Source: Alphaproteobacteria bacterium (GTDB taxonomy: Bacteria; Pseudomonadota; Alphaproteobacteria; Sphingomonadales; Kordiimonadaceae). Taken from it: a DNA stretch of 64,000 nucleotides. Numbering within the stretch: the stretch's first letter is position 1; each line of letters starts with the position of its first letter. This document shows, piece after piece, positions 19,683 through 29,815 of this stretch. The stretch is taken from the NCBI GenBank assembly GCA_013372975.1, contig JABXIS010000026.1, forward strand, positions 46,219 through 110,218. The letters are read 5' to 3'. Under the pieces are notes generated by a model. That model was not told the origin of the DNA, made no database searches, and was given only the letters and a program-made list of their open reading frames with translations. The position numbers and the translations under genes are program-made.

Positions 19683-21032
19683 ATGACATTTGACTATGAT
19701 CTTTTTGTAATTGGCGCAGGCTCGGGCGGCGTGCGCGCCAGCCGGATTGCAGCCGGTTTTGGTGCCCGTGTGGCGGTGGCGGAAGAGTACCGCATTGGCG
19801 GTACTTGCGTGATCCGCGGCTGTGTGCCCAAAAAGCTTCTGGTTTATGCCTCCCATTTTTCTGAAGACTTTGAAGCTGCCAAAGGTTTTGGCTGGACGGT
19901 TGAAGGCACAAGCTTTGACTGGAAAACCCTGATCACCCGCAAGGACGCAGAGATTGACCGGTTGAATGGCCTCTACAGGCAGACACTCGGGAACGCGGGT
20001 GTTGAAACGATTGAAGAGCGCGCTGTGGTAACCGGCCCAAATGCTGTGCGTGTGGGTGACCGCACGCTTACGGCCAAAACCATATTGGTAGCTGTGGGTG
20101 GCTGGCCGCAGATGCCGGATGTGCCAGGCATTGAACATGCCATCACATCCAATGAGGCCCTGCATCTTGAAGAGCAACCCAAACGTATTGTTATTGTGGG
20201 AGGTGGTTATATCGCTGTCGAGTTCGCGGGCATCTTCCACGGCATGGGGTCTGAGGTTATTCAGCTCTATCGCAGCGAACAGATCCTGCGCGGTTTTGAT
20301 GACGACCTCAGAAACCGGCTTGCGGACGAGATGCGCAAAAAGGGCATCGATCTGCGCACCAATATCAATGTGACCAATATCGAGAAAACCGATGGTGGCG
20401 TGCGCCTTACGCTCACTGATGGCAGCACACTTGATGCCGATGCTGTGATGTATGCCACGGGCCGCGTGCCAAACACCAAGGGGCTGGGCCTCGAGGAAGC
20501 AGGCGTTGAGCTTGCACCAAACGGCGCCATCAAGGTTGATGCTTACGGCAAAACCAGTGTGGACAGCATCTATGCAGTTGGTGATGTGACAGACCGTGTG
20601 CAGTTGACACCTGTGGCGATCAAGGAAGGGCATGCCTTTGCGTTGACCCTGTACGGAAATGCCCCAACTTCACCTGAACATGATGCTGTGCCAAGTGCTG
20701 TCTTTTCCCAGCCGCCGATCGGCACGGTGGGGATGACGGAACAACAGGCGCGCGACCAGTTTGGCGAAGTGGATGTGTATGAATCGGATTTCCGCCCGAT
20801 GAAGCACACGCTGGGCGGCGCGACAGAACGTGCTTACACCAAATTGATCGTTGACAAAGCCACTGACAAAGTGGTTGGTGCGCACATGATTGGTATGGAT
20901 GCTGCCGAGATCATCCAGGGTGTTGGTATTGCTGTAAAAGCCGGGCTTACGAAAGCTCAGTTCGATGCCACCGTTGCGGTGCATCCATCCAGCGCAGAAG
21001 AATTTGTTCTGATGCGCACGCCAAGGGCATGA
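19683..21032 (+). CDS. gor: Glutathione-disulfide reductase
   Basis: MTFDYDLFVIGAGSGGVRASRIAA, GGTCVIRGCVPKKLLVYASH, C-terminal HPSSAEEFVLMR. Confidence 0.95.
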   Translation: MTFDYDLFVIGAGSGGVRASRIAAGFGARVAVAEEYRIGGTCVIRGCVPKKLLVYASHFSEDFEAAKGFGWTVEGTSFDWKTLITRKDAEIDRLNGLYRQTLGNAGVETIEERAVVTGPNAVRVGDRTLTAKTILVAVGGWPQMPDVPGIEHAITSNEALHLEEQPKRIVIVGGGYIAVEFAGIFHGMGSEVIQLYRSEQILRGFDDDLRNRLADEMRKKGIDLRTNINVTNIEKTDGGVRLTLTDGSTLDADAVMYATGRVPNTKGLGLEEAGVELAPNGAIKVDAYGKTSVDSIYAVGDVTDRVQLTPVAIKEGHAFALTLYGNAPTSPEHDAVPSAVFSQPPIGTVGMTEQQARDQFGEVDVYESDFRPMKHTLGGATERAYTKLIVDKATDKVVGAHMIGMDAAEIIQGVGIAVKAGLTKAQFDATVAVHPSSAEEFVLMRTPRA

Positions 21033-21107
21033 TTGACGCGTGATATTGAAATTGTATTAGAATAATTTTCTCACAATAGTTCAATTTCATGCCCATGATA
21101 GAAAAAT

Positions 21108-21136
21108 TACATCGCTTTATATCTTGAAGCGATGTA
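21108..21136. other. Hairpin in gor-korA spacer
   Basis: TACATCGCTT-tatatcttg-AAGCGATGTA, perfect 10-bp stem; T-rich tract on its minus-strand 3' side. Confidence 0.6.
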
Positions 21137-21215
21137 GTTGTTGCGCGCATATATGTGCAAGCATTGACAGCAGGCGGCTATTCGGGCTCGCTTGCGATTT
21201 GAAGGATTAAGTTAG

Positions 21216-23066
21216 ATGGCTTCTGACGTTCAGGTTCTGGAATCGGCAGTTGTCCGTTTCGCGGGCGACAGCGGCGACGGTATGCAGCTTACCGGCAGCC
21301 AGTTCACCACATCAACAGCGCTTTCTGGTAGCGACCTGTCCACATTCCCGGACTTCCCTGCAGAAATTCGCGCGCCTGTTGGCACCACTTTTGGTGTGTC
21401 GGCGTTCCAGATCAATTTTGGCGCCAAGGCGATCAAGACGGTAGGTGACAGGCCAGACGCCCTTGTGGCGATGAACCCTGCGGCCTTGAAGGTGAATCTG
21501 AAGACCTTGCGCCCGGGCGGTTTGCTTGTGGTGGATGCGGGTACTTTCACGACCCGGAACCTGCAGAAGGCCGGATACGAAACCAGCCCTCTGGGCACGC
21601 CACAGCTTGAAGCCTATCAGGTTATCGAGCTGGATATTTCCAAGCTGACGCTGGAGGCGGTGAAAGAGTTTGGCCTTGGCAACAAGGAAGCGCTCAGGTG
21701 TAAGAATATGTGGACACTGGGGCTGATGCTCTGGATGTTCAGCCGCAAACGCGAACCGGTTATTGATTGGCTGCAGAAGAAGTTTGCCAAGCTGCCACAG
21801 GTTGCTGAAGCAAACGTTGCTGCCCTGAATGCCGGCCATGCCTTCGGCGAAACAGCAGAGCTTTCCGCCACTGTGAAGCGGTATCAGATCGGTGCCGTGC
21901 ACAGCGAGCCAGGCCTCTATAAAACCGTAACCGGCAGCCAGGCCCTCTCGTGGGGTATTGTTGCGGGTGGCGAACTTGCAGGCCTTGATATTGTGCTTGG
22001 GTCCTATCCGATCACGCCGGCATCTCCGATCCTTCATGCGCTTTCAGGCATGAAGGAGCAGGGCGTGGTGACCTTCCAGGCGGAAGATGAAATTGCCGCT
22101 ATCTGTGCCGCGATTGGTGCGTCTTACGGTGGTGCACTTGGTGTGACCAGTTCATCTGGCCCGGGTATCGCCCTCAAGGGTGAAGCCCTCGGCCTTGCGA
22201 TTTCGACGGAACTGCCTGTTGTCGTGGTGAACAGCCAACGCGGTGGCCCGTCAACTGGTCTGCCAACCAAAACAGAGCAGTCTGACCTGTATCAGGCCGT
22301 ATATGGCCGCAACGGTGATGCGCCAATTCCTGTTTTGGCGACACGCAGTCCGGGCGATTGTTTTGAAACAGCGATCGAAGCCTGCCGCATTGCCGTAAAA
22401 TATATGACACCTGTGATGCTGCTGACAGATGGCTTCATTGCAAACGCGGCAGAGCCTTGGAAACTGCCTGACTTGGATACGCTTGAGCCATTCCCTGTCG
22501 AGTTCGCGAAAGCGCCCGAAGGGGAAGAGGAATTCAGCCCGTTTGTGCGTGACGAGAAAACATTGGCGCGCCATTGGCCCAAGCCGGGCGTGGCAGGTAC
22601 CGAACACCGTATCGGCGGCATCGAAAAAGATTATAATACTGGTCATATTTCCTATGACCCGGAAAACCACCAGAAGATGACAGACGTTCGTCACGCCAAG
22701 GTGGAAGGTATTGCGAACGATATTCCGGCGCAGGATGTGGACCAGGGTACGGCAAGCGGCAAGCTTGCTGTTGTGGGCTGGGGCTCAACCTATGGCCCGA
22801 TCTCGGAGGCGGTTAAATCTGCCCGCGATGAAGGCCTGGATGTGAGCCATATCCATATTCGCTATATCAGCCCGTTCCCGGCAAACCTTGAAGAGCTGCT
22901 GCGCAGTTACGACAGGATCATCGTGCCAGAGATGAATGCTGGCCAGTTGAAAACCGTGATCCGGGACAAGTTCCTGATCGATGCCAAGCCGATTAACAAA
23001 GTTTCCGGTCAGCCGTTCAAAATCCAGGAAATCCTGGATGCGATCCGCGCTGAACTGGCTGCATAG
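21216..23066 (+). CDS. korA: 2-oxoacid:acceptor (ferredoxin) oxidoreductase subunit alpha
   Basis: Fused gamma/alpha: VVRFAGDSGDGMQLTGSQFT, GSYPITPASPILHALS, FQAEDEIAAICAAIGASYGGALGVTSSSGPGIALKGEALGLAISTELPVVVVNSQRGGPSTGLPTKTEQSDL. Confidence 0.95.
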   Translation: MASDVQVLESAVVRFAGDSGDGMQLTGSQFTTSTALSGSDLSTFPDFPAEIRAPVGTTFGVSAFQINFGAKAIKTVGDRPDALVAMNPAALKVNLKTLRPGGLLVVDAGTFTTRNLQKAGYETSPLGTPQLEAYQVIELDISKLTLEAVKEFGLGNKEALRCKNMWTLGLMLWMFSRKREPVIDWLQKKFAKLPQVAEANVAALNAGHAFGETAELSATVKRYQIGAVHSEPGLYKTVTGSQALSWGIVAGGELAGLDIVLGSYPITPASPILHALSGMKEQGVVTFQAEDEIAAICAAIGASYGGALGVTSSSGPGIALKGEALGLAISTELPVVVVNSQRGGPSTGLPTKTEQSDLYQAVYGRNGDAPIPVLATRSPGDCFETAIEACRIAVKYMTPVMLLTDGFIANAAEPWKLPDLDTLEPFPVEFAKAPEGEEEFSPFVRDEKTLARHWPKPGVAGTEHRIGGIEKDYNTGHISYDPENHQKMTDVRHAKVEGIANDIPAQDVDQGTASGKLAVVGWGSTYGPISEAVKSARDEGLDVSHIHIRYISPFPANLEELLRSYDRIIVPEMNAGQLKTVIRDKFLIDAKPINKVSGQPFKIQEILDAIRAELAA

Positions 23067-23078
23067 GGAGACGGTGCC

Positions 23079-24098
23079 ATGAACGACCTCAGCACCCCCA
23101 AGCTTACCATCAAGGATTTCACCAGCGACCAGGAAGTGCGCTGGTGCCCCGGTTGTGGTGATTATGCGATCCTGAAATGCATGCAGCGTACCTTGCCTGA
23201 AATGGGCGTAACGCGCGAAAACACCGTATTTGTATCGGGCATCGGCTGCTCAAGTCGTTTCCCTTACTATATGAATACATATGGTTTCCACACCATCCAT
23301 GGCCGTGCGCCTGCTGTTGCTACGGGCCTCAAGCTTGCCAACCCTGAACTTGATGTTTGGGTGGTAACAGGGGACGGTGATGGCCTGTCGATCGGCGGCA
23401 ACCATCTTTTGCATGCGCTTCGGCGTGATGTGGATTTGAATATTCTTCTGTTCAACAACAAGATTTATGGCCTGACAAAAGGGCAATATTCACCAACTTC
23501 GGATGTGGGAACAAAATCACCTTCCACACCGCAGGGGTCGGTTGATCCATCTCTCAACCCGATCAGCTTTGCGATCGGCTCAGGTGCTCGTTTTGTGGCC
23601 CGTACGGTGGATACGGCCCAGAAACATATGCCGGGTGTGTTCACCCGTGCGCATGCTTTCAAAGGCGCGTCTTTTGTGGAAATCCTGCAGAATTGTATCG
23701 TTTATAACGATGCTGCATGGTCAGACATCACTGAAAAGAAAGCGGCGCCTGAGCGTCAGCTTCTGGTCGAACATGGTGAGAAGATGATCTTTGGTGCCGA
23801 GCGGAACAAAGGCATCCGCTTCAATCCGTCCAGCTTCCGCCTTGAGGTGGTGATCATCGGCGAAAACGGTATCACAGAAGACGATCTTCTGACCCATGAC
23901 GAGAGCAACCGCCAGCTTGCTATCATGCTGGGTGAGCTGGGTGCAAACCCTGGCGAGCCGGTTGTGATGGGTGTGCTGTATGCTGCCCAGGCAGATCACA
24001 GTTACACGCAAGCCGTTCTTGGGCAGGTGGAAGCACAAAAGGGCAAGCGGTCCCTGAAAGACCTGATGTATTCTGGCCAGACTTGGGAAGTGAAATAG
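23079..24098 (+). CDS. korB: 2-oxoacid:ferredoxin oxidoreductase subunit beta
   Basis: RWCPGCGDYAILKCMQ, SGIGCSSRFPYYMNTYGFHTIHGRAPAVATGLKLANPELDVWVVTGDGDGLSIGGNHLLHALRRDVDLNILLFNNKIYGLTKGQYSPTS. Confidence 0.96.
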   Translation: MNDLSTPKLTIKDFTSDQEVRWCPGCGDYAILKCMQRTLPEMGVTRENTVFVSGIGCSSRFPYYMNTYGFHTIHGRAPAVATGLKLANPELDVWVVTGDGDGLSIGGNHLLHALRRDVDLNILLFNNKIYGLTKGQYSPTSDVGTKSPSTPQGSVDPSLNPISFAIGSGARFVARTVDTAQKHMPGVFTRAHAFKGASFVEILQNCIVYNDAAWSDITEKKAAPERQLLVEHGEKMIFGAERNKGIRFNPSSFRLEVVIIGENGITEDDLLTHDESNRQLAIMLGELGANPGEPVVMGVLYAAQADHSYTQAVLGQVEAQKGKRSLKDLMYSGQTWEVK

Positions 24099-24123
24099 CT
24101 TTCACTTGACTGAAACAGTATGG

Positions 24124-24149
24124 AAAGCCCGGCGTTGCCGGGCTTTTTT
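24124..24149 (+). terminator. Terminator after korB
   Basis: AAAGCCCGGC-gtt-GCCGGGCTTTTTT. Confidence 0.85.
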
Positions 24150-24159
24150 GTTATTGGCT

Positions 24160-24603
24160 TCACATGCCTGTGGCTTCGATTTTGATGTCGTTGGGAAAGG
24201 GGTGGCCCACGCCGTTTTCCACATATTCCTTCAGGCTGAGCAGAAAGGTTGCCCATTTCATCGAGCAGTGATGGAAGAAGCCATCTTCCTGCTTCCAGCC
24301 AATATGCCTGAACATCAGTTGGGTATGGGCGTCTTCCGGGACGATCTGGAATTCGATGTGGGTGCCGTGCCACGCTTCAGGCCCGCCAACACATTCCCAA
24401 AGAACATGGTTGTCGCTATCTTTCTCGACCCGCATATCAAAGCCGCCAGCGTCGCCAAAGCGAAAGGCAATTTCACCCCCTTTTTTGGGATTACCGCTTG
24501 TGCCGCCTGTCCACCATGCGGCCAGGCCGTCCAGAGATCGGATAGCGTGAGTCAATTTCTCCATCGGAGCTTTAGTGCCAAAAGTTAAGCAGATATTCGC
24601 CAT
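24160..24603 (-). CDS. SRPBCC (AHSA1-like) domain protein
   Basis: MANICLTFGTKAPMEKLTHAIRSLDGLAAWWTGGTSGNPKKGGEIAFRFGD...; AHSA1-type fold signature. Confidence 0.8.
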   Translation of the reverse strand: MANICLTFGTKAPMEKLTHAIRSLDGLAAWWTGGTSGNPKKGGEIAFRFGDAGGFDMRVEKDSDNHVLWECVGGPEAWHGTHIEFQIVPEDAHTQLMFRHIGWKQEDGFFHHCSMKWATFLLSLKEYVENGVGHPFPNDIKIEATGM

Positions 24604-24739
24604 GGTTTCCTCCTGTTGTGACGATCTGCTCAAGGATTTTAGCGTGAAAGCATGTGATCAAAAGACATAAATTGAAAATATACAAATTTGTTAATAAAAT
24701 GAAATATAATGTATTTTTATAATTGCGATATCGGTTTTC

Positions 24740-25090
24740 TTGTTTTATTTTCTAATTATGGAAAATGAAACACATCTGGATACCGTTTTTTATGCTCTGG
24801 CCGATGCACGGCGTCGCAGAATGCTGGAAGCATTGGCGGAAAGCCCGAAGGCCGTTGGCGATTTGGCATCAAGTGCCGGTCTTCGCTTCAGCGCTGCTTC
24901 GAAGAATATCGCGCTTCTGGAGGCGGCGGGGCTTCTCTATAAGTCCCGGCAGGGGCGGCAAATCTTTTGCCATATGAACTTTGATGTCTGGAAGGATGTG
25001 GCGGGCTATGTGGCAATGCATGCGAAATTCTGGTCAGGCCGGTTGAATGAACTTGAGAAATATCTGGGCGAGGTGAACGGAAATGATTGA
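24740..25090 (+). CDS. ArsR-family transcriptional regulator
   Basis: DTVFYALADARRRRMLEALAESPKAVGDLASSAGLRFSAASKNIALLEAAGLLYKSRQGRQIFC. Confidence 0.9.
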   Translation: MFYFLIMENETHLDTVFYALADARRRRMLEALAESPKAVGDLASSAGLRFSAASKNIALLEAAGLLYKSRQGRQIFCHMNFDVWKDVAGYVAMHAKFWSGRLNELEKYLGEVNGND

Positions 25091-25514
25091 TGCGCCCGTG
25101 ATCATCAAAAGAGTTATGCCCTGCAGCAAGCGCCAACTGTTTGACGCCTGGTCAAAGCCAGAGGTTATGTCAGCCTGGTTTTTTGCTGATCAGATGGCGC
25201 GGAAGCCAAGCACGGTGAAAAACAGTTTCACGGTTGGCGGGCATTGGGAGCTGACCATGCATTTGCATGAAAGTGATCCCTGCATGCACGGCGAATACCG
25301 TGAAATCAATCGATATAACCGGATCGTATTCACCTGGAATTCCCATATCGCCAACGACAGTATCGTTGAACTGGATTTCCGTGAGATCTCGCCGAACCGA
25401 ACGGAGATGAAGTTGACGCACACCCACTTCCCATCTGAGGAATCGCGTGCCAGCCACATCAATGGATGGGACATGTGTCTTGACAGTCTGGCGCAGTATC
25501 TGGACGAAGGTTGA
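25083..25514 (+). CDS. SRPBCC (AHSA1-like) domain protein, coupled to ArsR
   Basis: VIIKRVMPCSKRQLFDAWSKPEVMSAWFFAD...; start overlaps the ArsR stop by 8 nt. Confidence 0.87.
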   Translation: MIDAPVIIKRVMPCSKRQLFDAWSKPEVMSAWFFADQMARKPSTVKNSFTVGGHWELTMHLHESDPCMHGEYREINRYNRIVFTWNSHIANDSIVELDFREISPNRTEMKLTHTHFPSEESRASHINGWDMCLDSLAQYLDEG

Positions 25515-25545
25515 GGGTGCGACGACCTTCTATTAATTTCAGGCG

Positions 25546-26244
25546 TTAGTTCTTGAGGCCGTCGCAATAGCCCATGCTATCGAGATAGGTCTGCAGCGCG
25601 GTTTCGGGTGTGTCTTCAAATAGCTCACCTGTCACCGTGGCTTCCTTGATCCGGTCCAGCCGGAAATGGCGGAAATCTTTCCTCAGCTCGCACCAGGCCA
25701 GCATCATCCAGATAGGGCCTATGAACATCAGCGACAGGGGCCTGACCGTACGGTCAGTGCTACGTTCCAGTTCGTCGCCATAGAGAAGATGTAATTTCTG
25801 TTTTTTTCGTACCGCCCGCCGGATATCCGAGAAATTGATATTCCACGGCAGGCGTGCGCGTGATGGCGGCGCAAAAAGCGCAATGCCTTCAAAAGTTTCG
25901 CGGTCCCGCTCGCTGAGCGCATTTCTAACCTTGCGGATCAGGGTTTGGGCGGAAACGCTCATGTCATGGTCAGTCCATGAAGAAACCATCGCGGCCCCAA
26001 GCATCAGCACTTCCAGCTCTTCCACATCAAATGTCATGGGCGGCAGATAATAGCTTTTGTCCAGCATATAGCCCACGCCGGCCTCGCCGTTGATGGGCAC
26101 CCCTGTTGTGATCAGGTCCTGTATATCGCGGTACACAGTTCGTACACTGATATCAAATTCGTCGGCGATGCGTTCCGCCGTCACCGCCATCCGGCGGCCC
26201 TGCAGGAAGCTTACGATCTGAAAAAGGCGGTCTGCACGTTTCAT
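25546..26244 (-). CDS. YafY-type HTH/WYL-domain transcriptional regulator
   Basis: MKRADRLFQIVSFLQGRRMAVTAERIADEFDISVRTVYRDIQDLITTGVPINGEAGVGYMLDKSYYLPPMTFD. Confidence 0.92.
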   Translation of the reverse strand: MKRADRLFQIVSFLQGRRMAVTAERIADEFDISVRTVYRDIQDLITTGVPINGEAGVGYMLDKSYYLPPMTFDVEELEVLMLGAAMVSSWTDHDMSVSAQTLIRKVRNALSERDRETFEGIALFAPPSRARLPWNINFSDIRRAVRKKQKLHLLYGDELERSTDRTVRPLSLMFIGPIWMMLAWCELRKDFRHFRLDRIKEATVTGELFEDTPETALQTYLDSMGYCDGLKN

Positions 26245-26382
26245 AATGAACACCATAACGATGAGTACTGACAAAAACTGGCAGCATGGTGGTATCCCAT
26301 CTCAATTTCGTCAAGCCGCATAAGAGATTGCTATGGCAATCATCGCCCGCTAGCCTGAATGCGGAAAAGCGGGGAGGAACAG

Positions 26383-27876
26383 ATGCTCAGAAAGATGTTT
26401 GTCGGGCTTGGGATCACACTGGCTATCGTGTTGATGGGAGCATGGCTGTTCTGGCCCAAGAATTTTGTCGCAAAAGGGCCCTTTTGGGATTTCCTCACGG
26501 GTGCGCAGGTCGAAGCCCCCACTAAAGACATGCTTGAAAGCCGCTTCACGCTGCCTGAAGGGTTCCGGATTGGGGTTTTCGCCGCTGATGTGCCCCATGC
26601 CCGGATGATGCGGGTAACAAGCGAGGGCGATATCCTTGTATCCAGCATGCGAGAAGGCAATGTGATCCTGTTGCACGCCGACAAAAACAATGACGGTATG
26701 GCAGATGGCCGTACGGTCCTGATGTCCGGCCTTGATATCCCGCACGGCTTGGCGCTCAAAAGTGGCTATCTGTATGTGGCCGAAACGGGTCGTATTGTTC
26801 GCGCCCGATTCGACGCCAAGGCACGCGCTGTCGGTGACGTGGAGCTGGTGCTGGACGGCATCCCGCCCGGCGGTAATCACCGCACCCGTACCATTGGTTT
26901 CGGCCCTGATGGCATGCTGTATCTGACAGTGGGATCAACCTGTAATGTCTGCATCGAAGACCATGCCTATCGTGCCGCGATGGTGCGCATGAAACCTGAT
27001 GGCAGCGGTGCCCGAATATTTGCAAGGGGCCTCCGGAATACGGTGGGGTTTGATTGGCAGCCGGGAACAGGCCACCTGTATGGCACAGATAATGGCCGGG
27101 ACCTGTTGGGGGATGATACTCCGCACTGTGAACTCAATCTGATCGAGGAGGGTGCCTTCTATGGCTGGCCTTATGCCTATGATGCCAAGGTGCCTGATCC
27201 TGACTATGGGGCAGGGCATGAGGCAGAGATCGCCTCTTCAAAACCGCTGGTTCATGGCTTTGGGGCACACCGTGCGCCGCTTGGGATCAGGTTCCTGACG
27301 CCGGGGCTTGAGCCCTTGGGCTATGAAGGGGCGGCGCTTGTCGCCTTGCACGGATCGTGGAACCGAAGCACGCTCGCGGGTTATAAGGTGGTGTCCTTGC
27401 ATTTCGGTGCGAATGGTACGGTCGAGCAGAAAGATTTTCTGGCTGGATTTGAGAAGGATGGCGATGTGATCGGCCGTCCTGTGGATATGGTTCAGGGACC
27501 TGATGGCGCGATCTATGTATCTGACGATTATGCCGGTGCCATCTACCGCATCAGTTGGGGCGATATGGTTGCCAGCAAAGAGACAGCCTTGAACGATGAG
27601 CGGCCTCACCCGCTGGCTGATGTAACCGACGCTGAAGTGCAGGTTATGACAATGGCGGGATCGGTTTTGTTCGCAGCAAATGGCTGCGCCGCGTGCCATG
27701 ACCCCGCATCAGCGGCAGACGGTGTGCAGGTGAAGGAGCTCAAGGCTTTGGCGCAGCGTTATGACATTGAGGGGATTACAGGTCTCCTTGAAGTGCCGCC
27801 CGGCCCCATGCCCCAATATGATCTGACGGCTGAAGAAAAGCGCGCGCTTGCCATTTATCTTCTGGCGAAGGACTAG
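26383..27876 (+). CDS. PQQ-type sugar/sorbosone dehydrogenase fused to C-terminal cytochrome c domain
   Basis: Beta-propeller GDH/sorbosone dehydrogenase motifs (TRTIGFGPDGMLYLTVGSTCN, GLRNTVGFDWQP, GPDGAIYVSDDYAGAIYRI) and CAACH heme motif near C-terminus. Confidence 0.88.
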   Translation: MLRKMFVGLGITLAIVLMGAWLFWPKNFVAKGPFWDFLTGAQVEAPTKDMLESRFTLPEGFRIGVFAADVPHARMMRVTSEGDILVSSMREGNVILLHADKNNDGMADGRTVLMSGLDIPHGLALKSGYLYVAETGRIVRARFDAKARAVGDVELVLDGIPPGGNHRTRTIGFGPDGMLYLTVGSTCNVCIEDHAYRAAMVRMKPDGSGARIFARGLRNTVGFDWQPGTGHLYGTDNGRDLLGDDTPHCELNLIEEGAFYGWPYAYDAKVPDPDYGAGHEAEIASSKPLVHGFGAHRAPLGIRFLTPGLEPLGYEGAALVALHGSWNRSTLAGYKVVSLHFGANGTVEQKDFLAGFEKDGDVIGRPVDMVQGPDGAIYVSDDYAGAIYRISWGDMVASKETALNDERPHPLADVTDAEVQVMTMAGSVLFAANGCAACHDPASAADGVQVKELKALAQRYDIEGITGLLEVPPGPMPQYDLTAEEKRALAIYLLAKD

Positions 27877-27997
27877 GCCTTAGGGCAGGACCGGCAATTT
27901 CACGACAGAATCCTGCAAACAGGCGACTTGCCTTTTGCATTCCCTCGCATGCGTATCAATGTTCCAGAAAAGAACAGCATAAATTTGCGAGGATAAA

Positions 27998-28615
27998 ATG
28001 AAAAAAATCTCCTGGATCATCATGATGCTGCTGGCCTGTGCCGTTGCCCTCTATGGCTGGGCATTGGTGTTTATACCGGAAGTGGTTAACAACAGCGCCA
28101 TGCAACATCACTTTACCGAACGGCCCGTACCGATGTATTTGCACTTTACATTCGGGCCGCTTGCTCTTGCTATCGGCGGGCTTCAGTTTCTGGGCGCGTT
28201 TCGGGCGCGTAAACCCGCAATCCATCGCTGGATAGGGCGTATTTATGTGGCTTCTTGCCTCTTGTCTGGGGTCGGCGGGCTGTTTCTGGCGCTCGGTACC
28301 GATCAGGGGGGCGTGGCGATGGCGGGGTTCCTGGGGTTGGCTATTGCCTGGATTGTCACCACCAGTTTCGGCTACGCAGATGCGCGCGCCAGAAGGTTTG
28401 ACACGCACCGCGAGTGGATGATCCGGTCATTCGCGCTGACGCTTGCAGCCGTCACGCTCAGGATATATCTGCCGCTTTTTCTGGGTGGTTTTGGCATGGC
28501 ATTTTCGGAGGCCTATCCAATTATCGCCTTTCTCTGCTGGGTACCAAACCTGATTGTGGCTGAGGTGGTAATCGCACGAAAAAGGCGGCCTGGTGCATTG
28601 CAACCTGCCGCCTGA
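27998..28615 (+). CDS. DUF2306-family integral membrane protein
   Basis: Several TM segments; LGAFRARKPAIHRWIGRIYVASCLLSGVGGL and THREWMIRSFALTLAAVTLRIYLP typical of DUF2306. Confidence 0.8.
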   Translation: MKKISWIIMMLLACAVALYGWALVFIPEVVNNSAMQHHFTERPVPMYLHFTFGPLALAIGGLQFLGAFRARKPAIHRWIGRIYVASCLLSGVGGLFLALGTDQGGVAMAGFLGLAIAWIVTTSFGYADARARRFDTHREWMIRSFALTLAAVTLRIYLPLFLGGFGMAFSEAYPIIAFLCWVPNLIVAEVVIARKRRPGALQPAA

Positions 28616-28651
28616 GCGTGTGCCGGGGCGGTTATGCCGCCCCCGACCATT

Positions 28652-29815
28652 CTAGATGTAATAGCCCTTCAAGGGTGGGAAGCCGTTGAACTCAATCGCG
28701 CTGTAACTTGTGGTGTATGCGCCGGTCGAGAACCAATACATGCGGTCGCCGATCGCCAGATTGAGGGGCAGAGAAACCTTGCTGTCCTCATACATGATAT
28801 CGGCGCTGTCACACGTCGGGCCTGCGATCACGGCTTCTTCCACTTCGCCCTGTTTTTCGGTGTAGATCGGGTATTTGATGGCTTCATCCATCGTTTCGAT
28901 AAGGCCCGAGAATTTCCCGACATCAGTGAAAATCCAGCGATGCAGCGACGTGCGGGCTTTCCGTGAAATCAGCACAACTTCGCTCACGAGAATGCCAGCG
29001 TTAGCCACCATGGATCGGCCTGGTTCCAGAATAATTTCGGGCATATCATCTCCGAAGTCTTCCTTGAGGAACCGTGTGATCTCTTCCGCATAGACCTTGA
29101 GGTCATGCGCGCGCATCACATAGTTGCCGGGGAAGCCGCCCCCCATGTTGATCATCTTGAGGGTAATGCCGTCTTCGCTGCGCAGGCGCTCGAAGATGTT
29201 GGCAACCTTGGCAATGGCAGCGTCCCATGCGCCGATATCCCGCTGTTGGGACCCCACATGGAAGGAAATGCCGTAAGGTTCCAGCCCCAGGTCGCGCGCC
29301 AGAATCATTAGGTCAATGGCCATATCGTTCTGGCAGCCGAACTTGCGGCTCAGGGGCCAGTCTGCCGTGTGGGTGCCTTCTGTGAGAACGCGGGCATACA
29401 CACGCGCACCCGGTGCGGCTTTCGCAATGTTGCGCAGGTCAGCTTCCGAGTCAGTCGCAAACAGGCGCACCCCGCGCTCGTAAAAATAGCGGATGTCTTT
29501 GGCTTTTTTGATGGTGTTGCCATAGCTGATTTGGTCTGGCGAAACACCAAGCTCAAGCACTCGGTCCAGCTCGTAGATGGAAGCGATATCGAATGACGAC
29601 CCTTTGGCTTTCAACAGTGATATGATCTCGGGTGCCGGGTTGGCCTTTACCGCGTAATATACTTTTGCGATCGGAAATGCGCTCCGCAGTTCATCATAGG
29701 CGGCATCGACCATCTTTGTGTCCACCACCAGAAAGGGTGTTTCTTTGGTGTCAGCAAATTCTTTGATGCGATTGAAAATATCGGCAGGATAATAGTCTTC
29801 GATTTGAGCACTCAT
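28652..29815 (-). CDS. Type III PLP-dependent ornithine (lysine/ornithine) decarboxylase
   Basis: TPFLVVDTKMVDAAYDELRSAFPIAKVYYAVKANPAPEIISLL, MGGGFPGNY, EPGRSMVANAG, GPTCDSADIMYED; start at MSAQIEDYYPADIFNRI. Confidence 0.92.
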   Translation of the reverse strand: MSAQIEDYYPADIFNRIKEFADTKETPFLVVDTKMVDAAYDELRSAFPIAKVYYAVKANPAPEIISLLKAKGSSFDIASIYELDRVLELGVSPDQISYGNTIKKAKDIRYFYERGVRLFATDSEADLRNIAKAAPGARVYARVLTEGTHTADWPLSRKFGCQNDMAIDLMILARDLGLEPYGISFHVGSQQRDIGAWDAAIAKVANIFERLRSEDGITLKMINMGGGFPGNYVMRAHDLKVYAEEITRFLKEDFGDDMPEIILEPGRSMVANAGILVSEVVLISRKARTSLHRWIFTDVGKFSGLIETMDEAIKYPIYTEKQGEVEEAVIAGPTCDSADIMYEDSKVSLPLNLAIGDRMYWFSTGAYTTSYSAIEFNGFPPLKGYYI

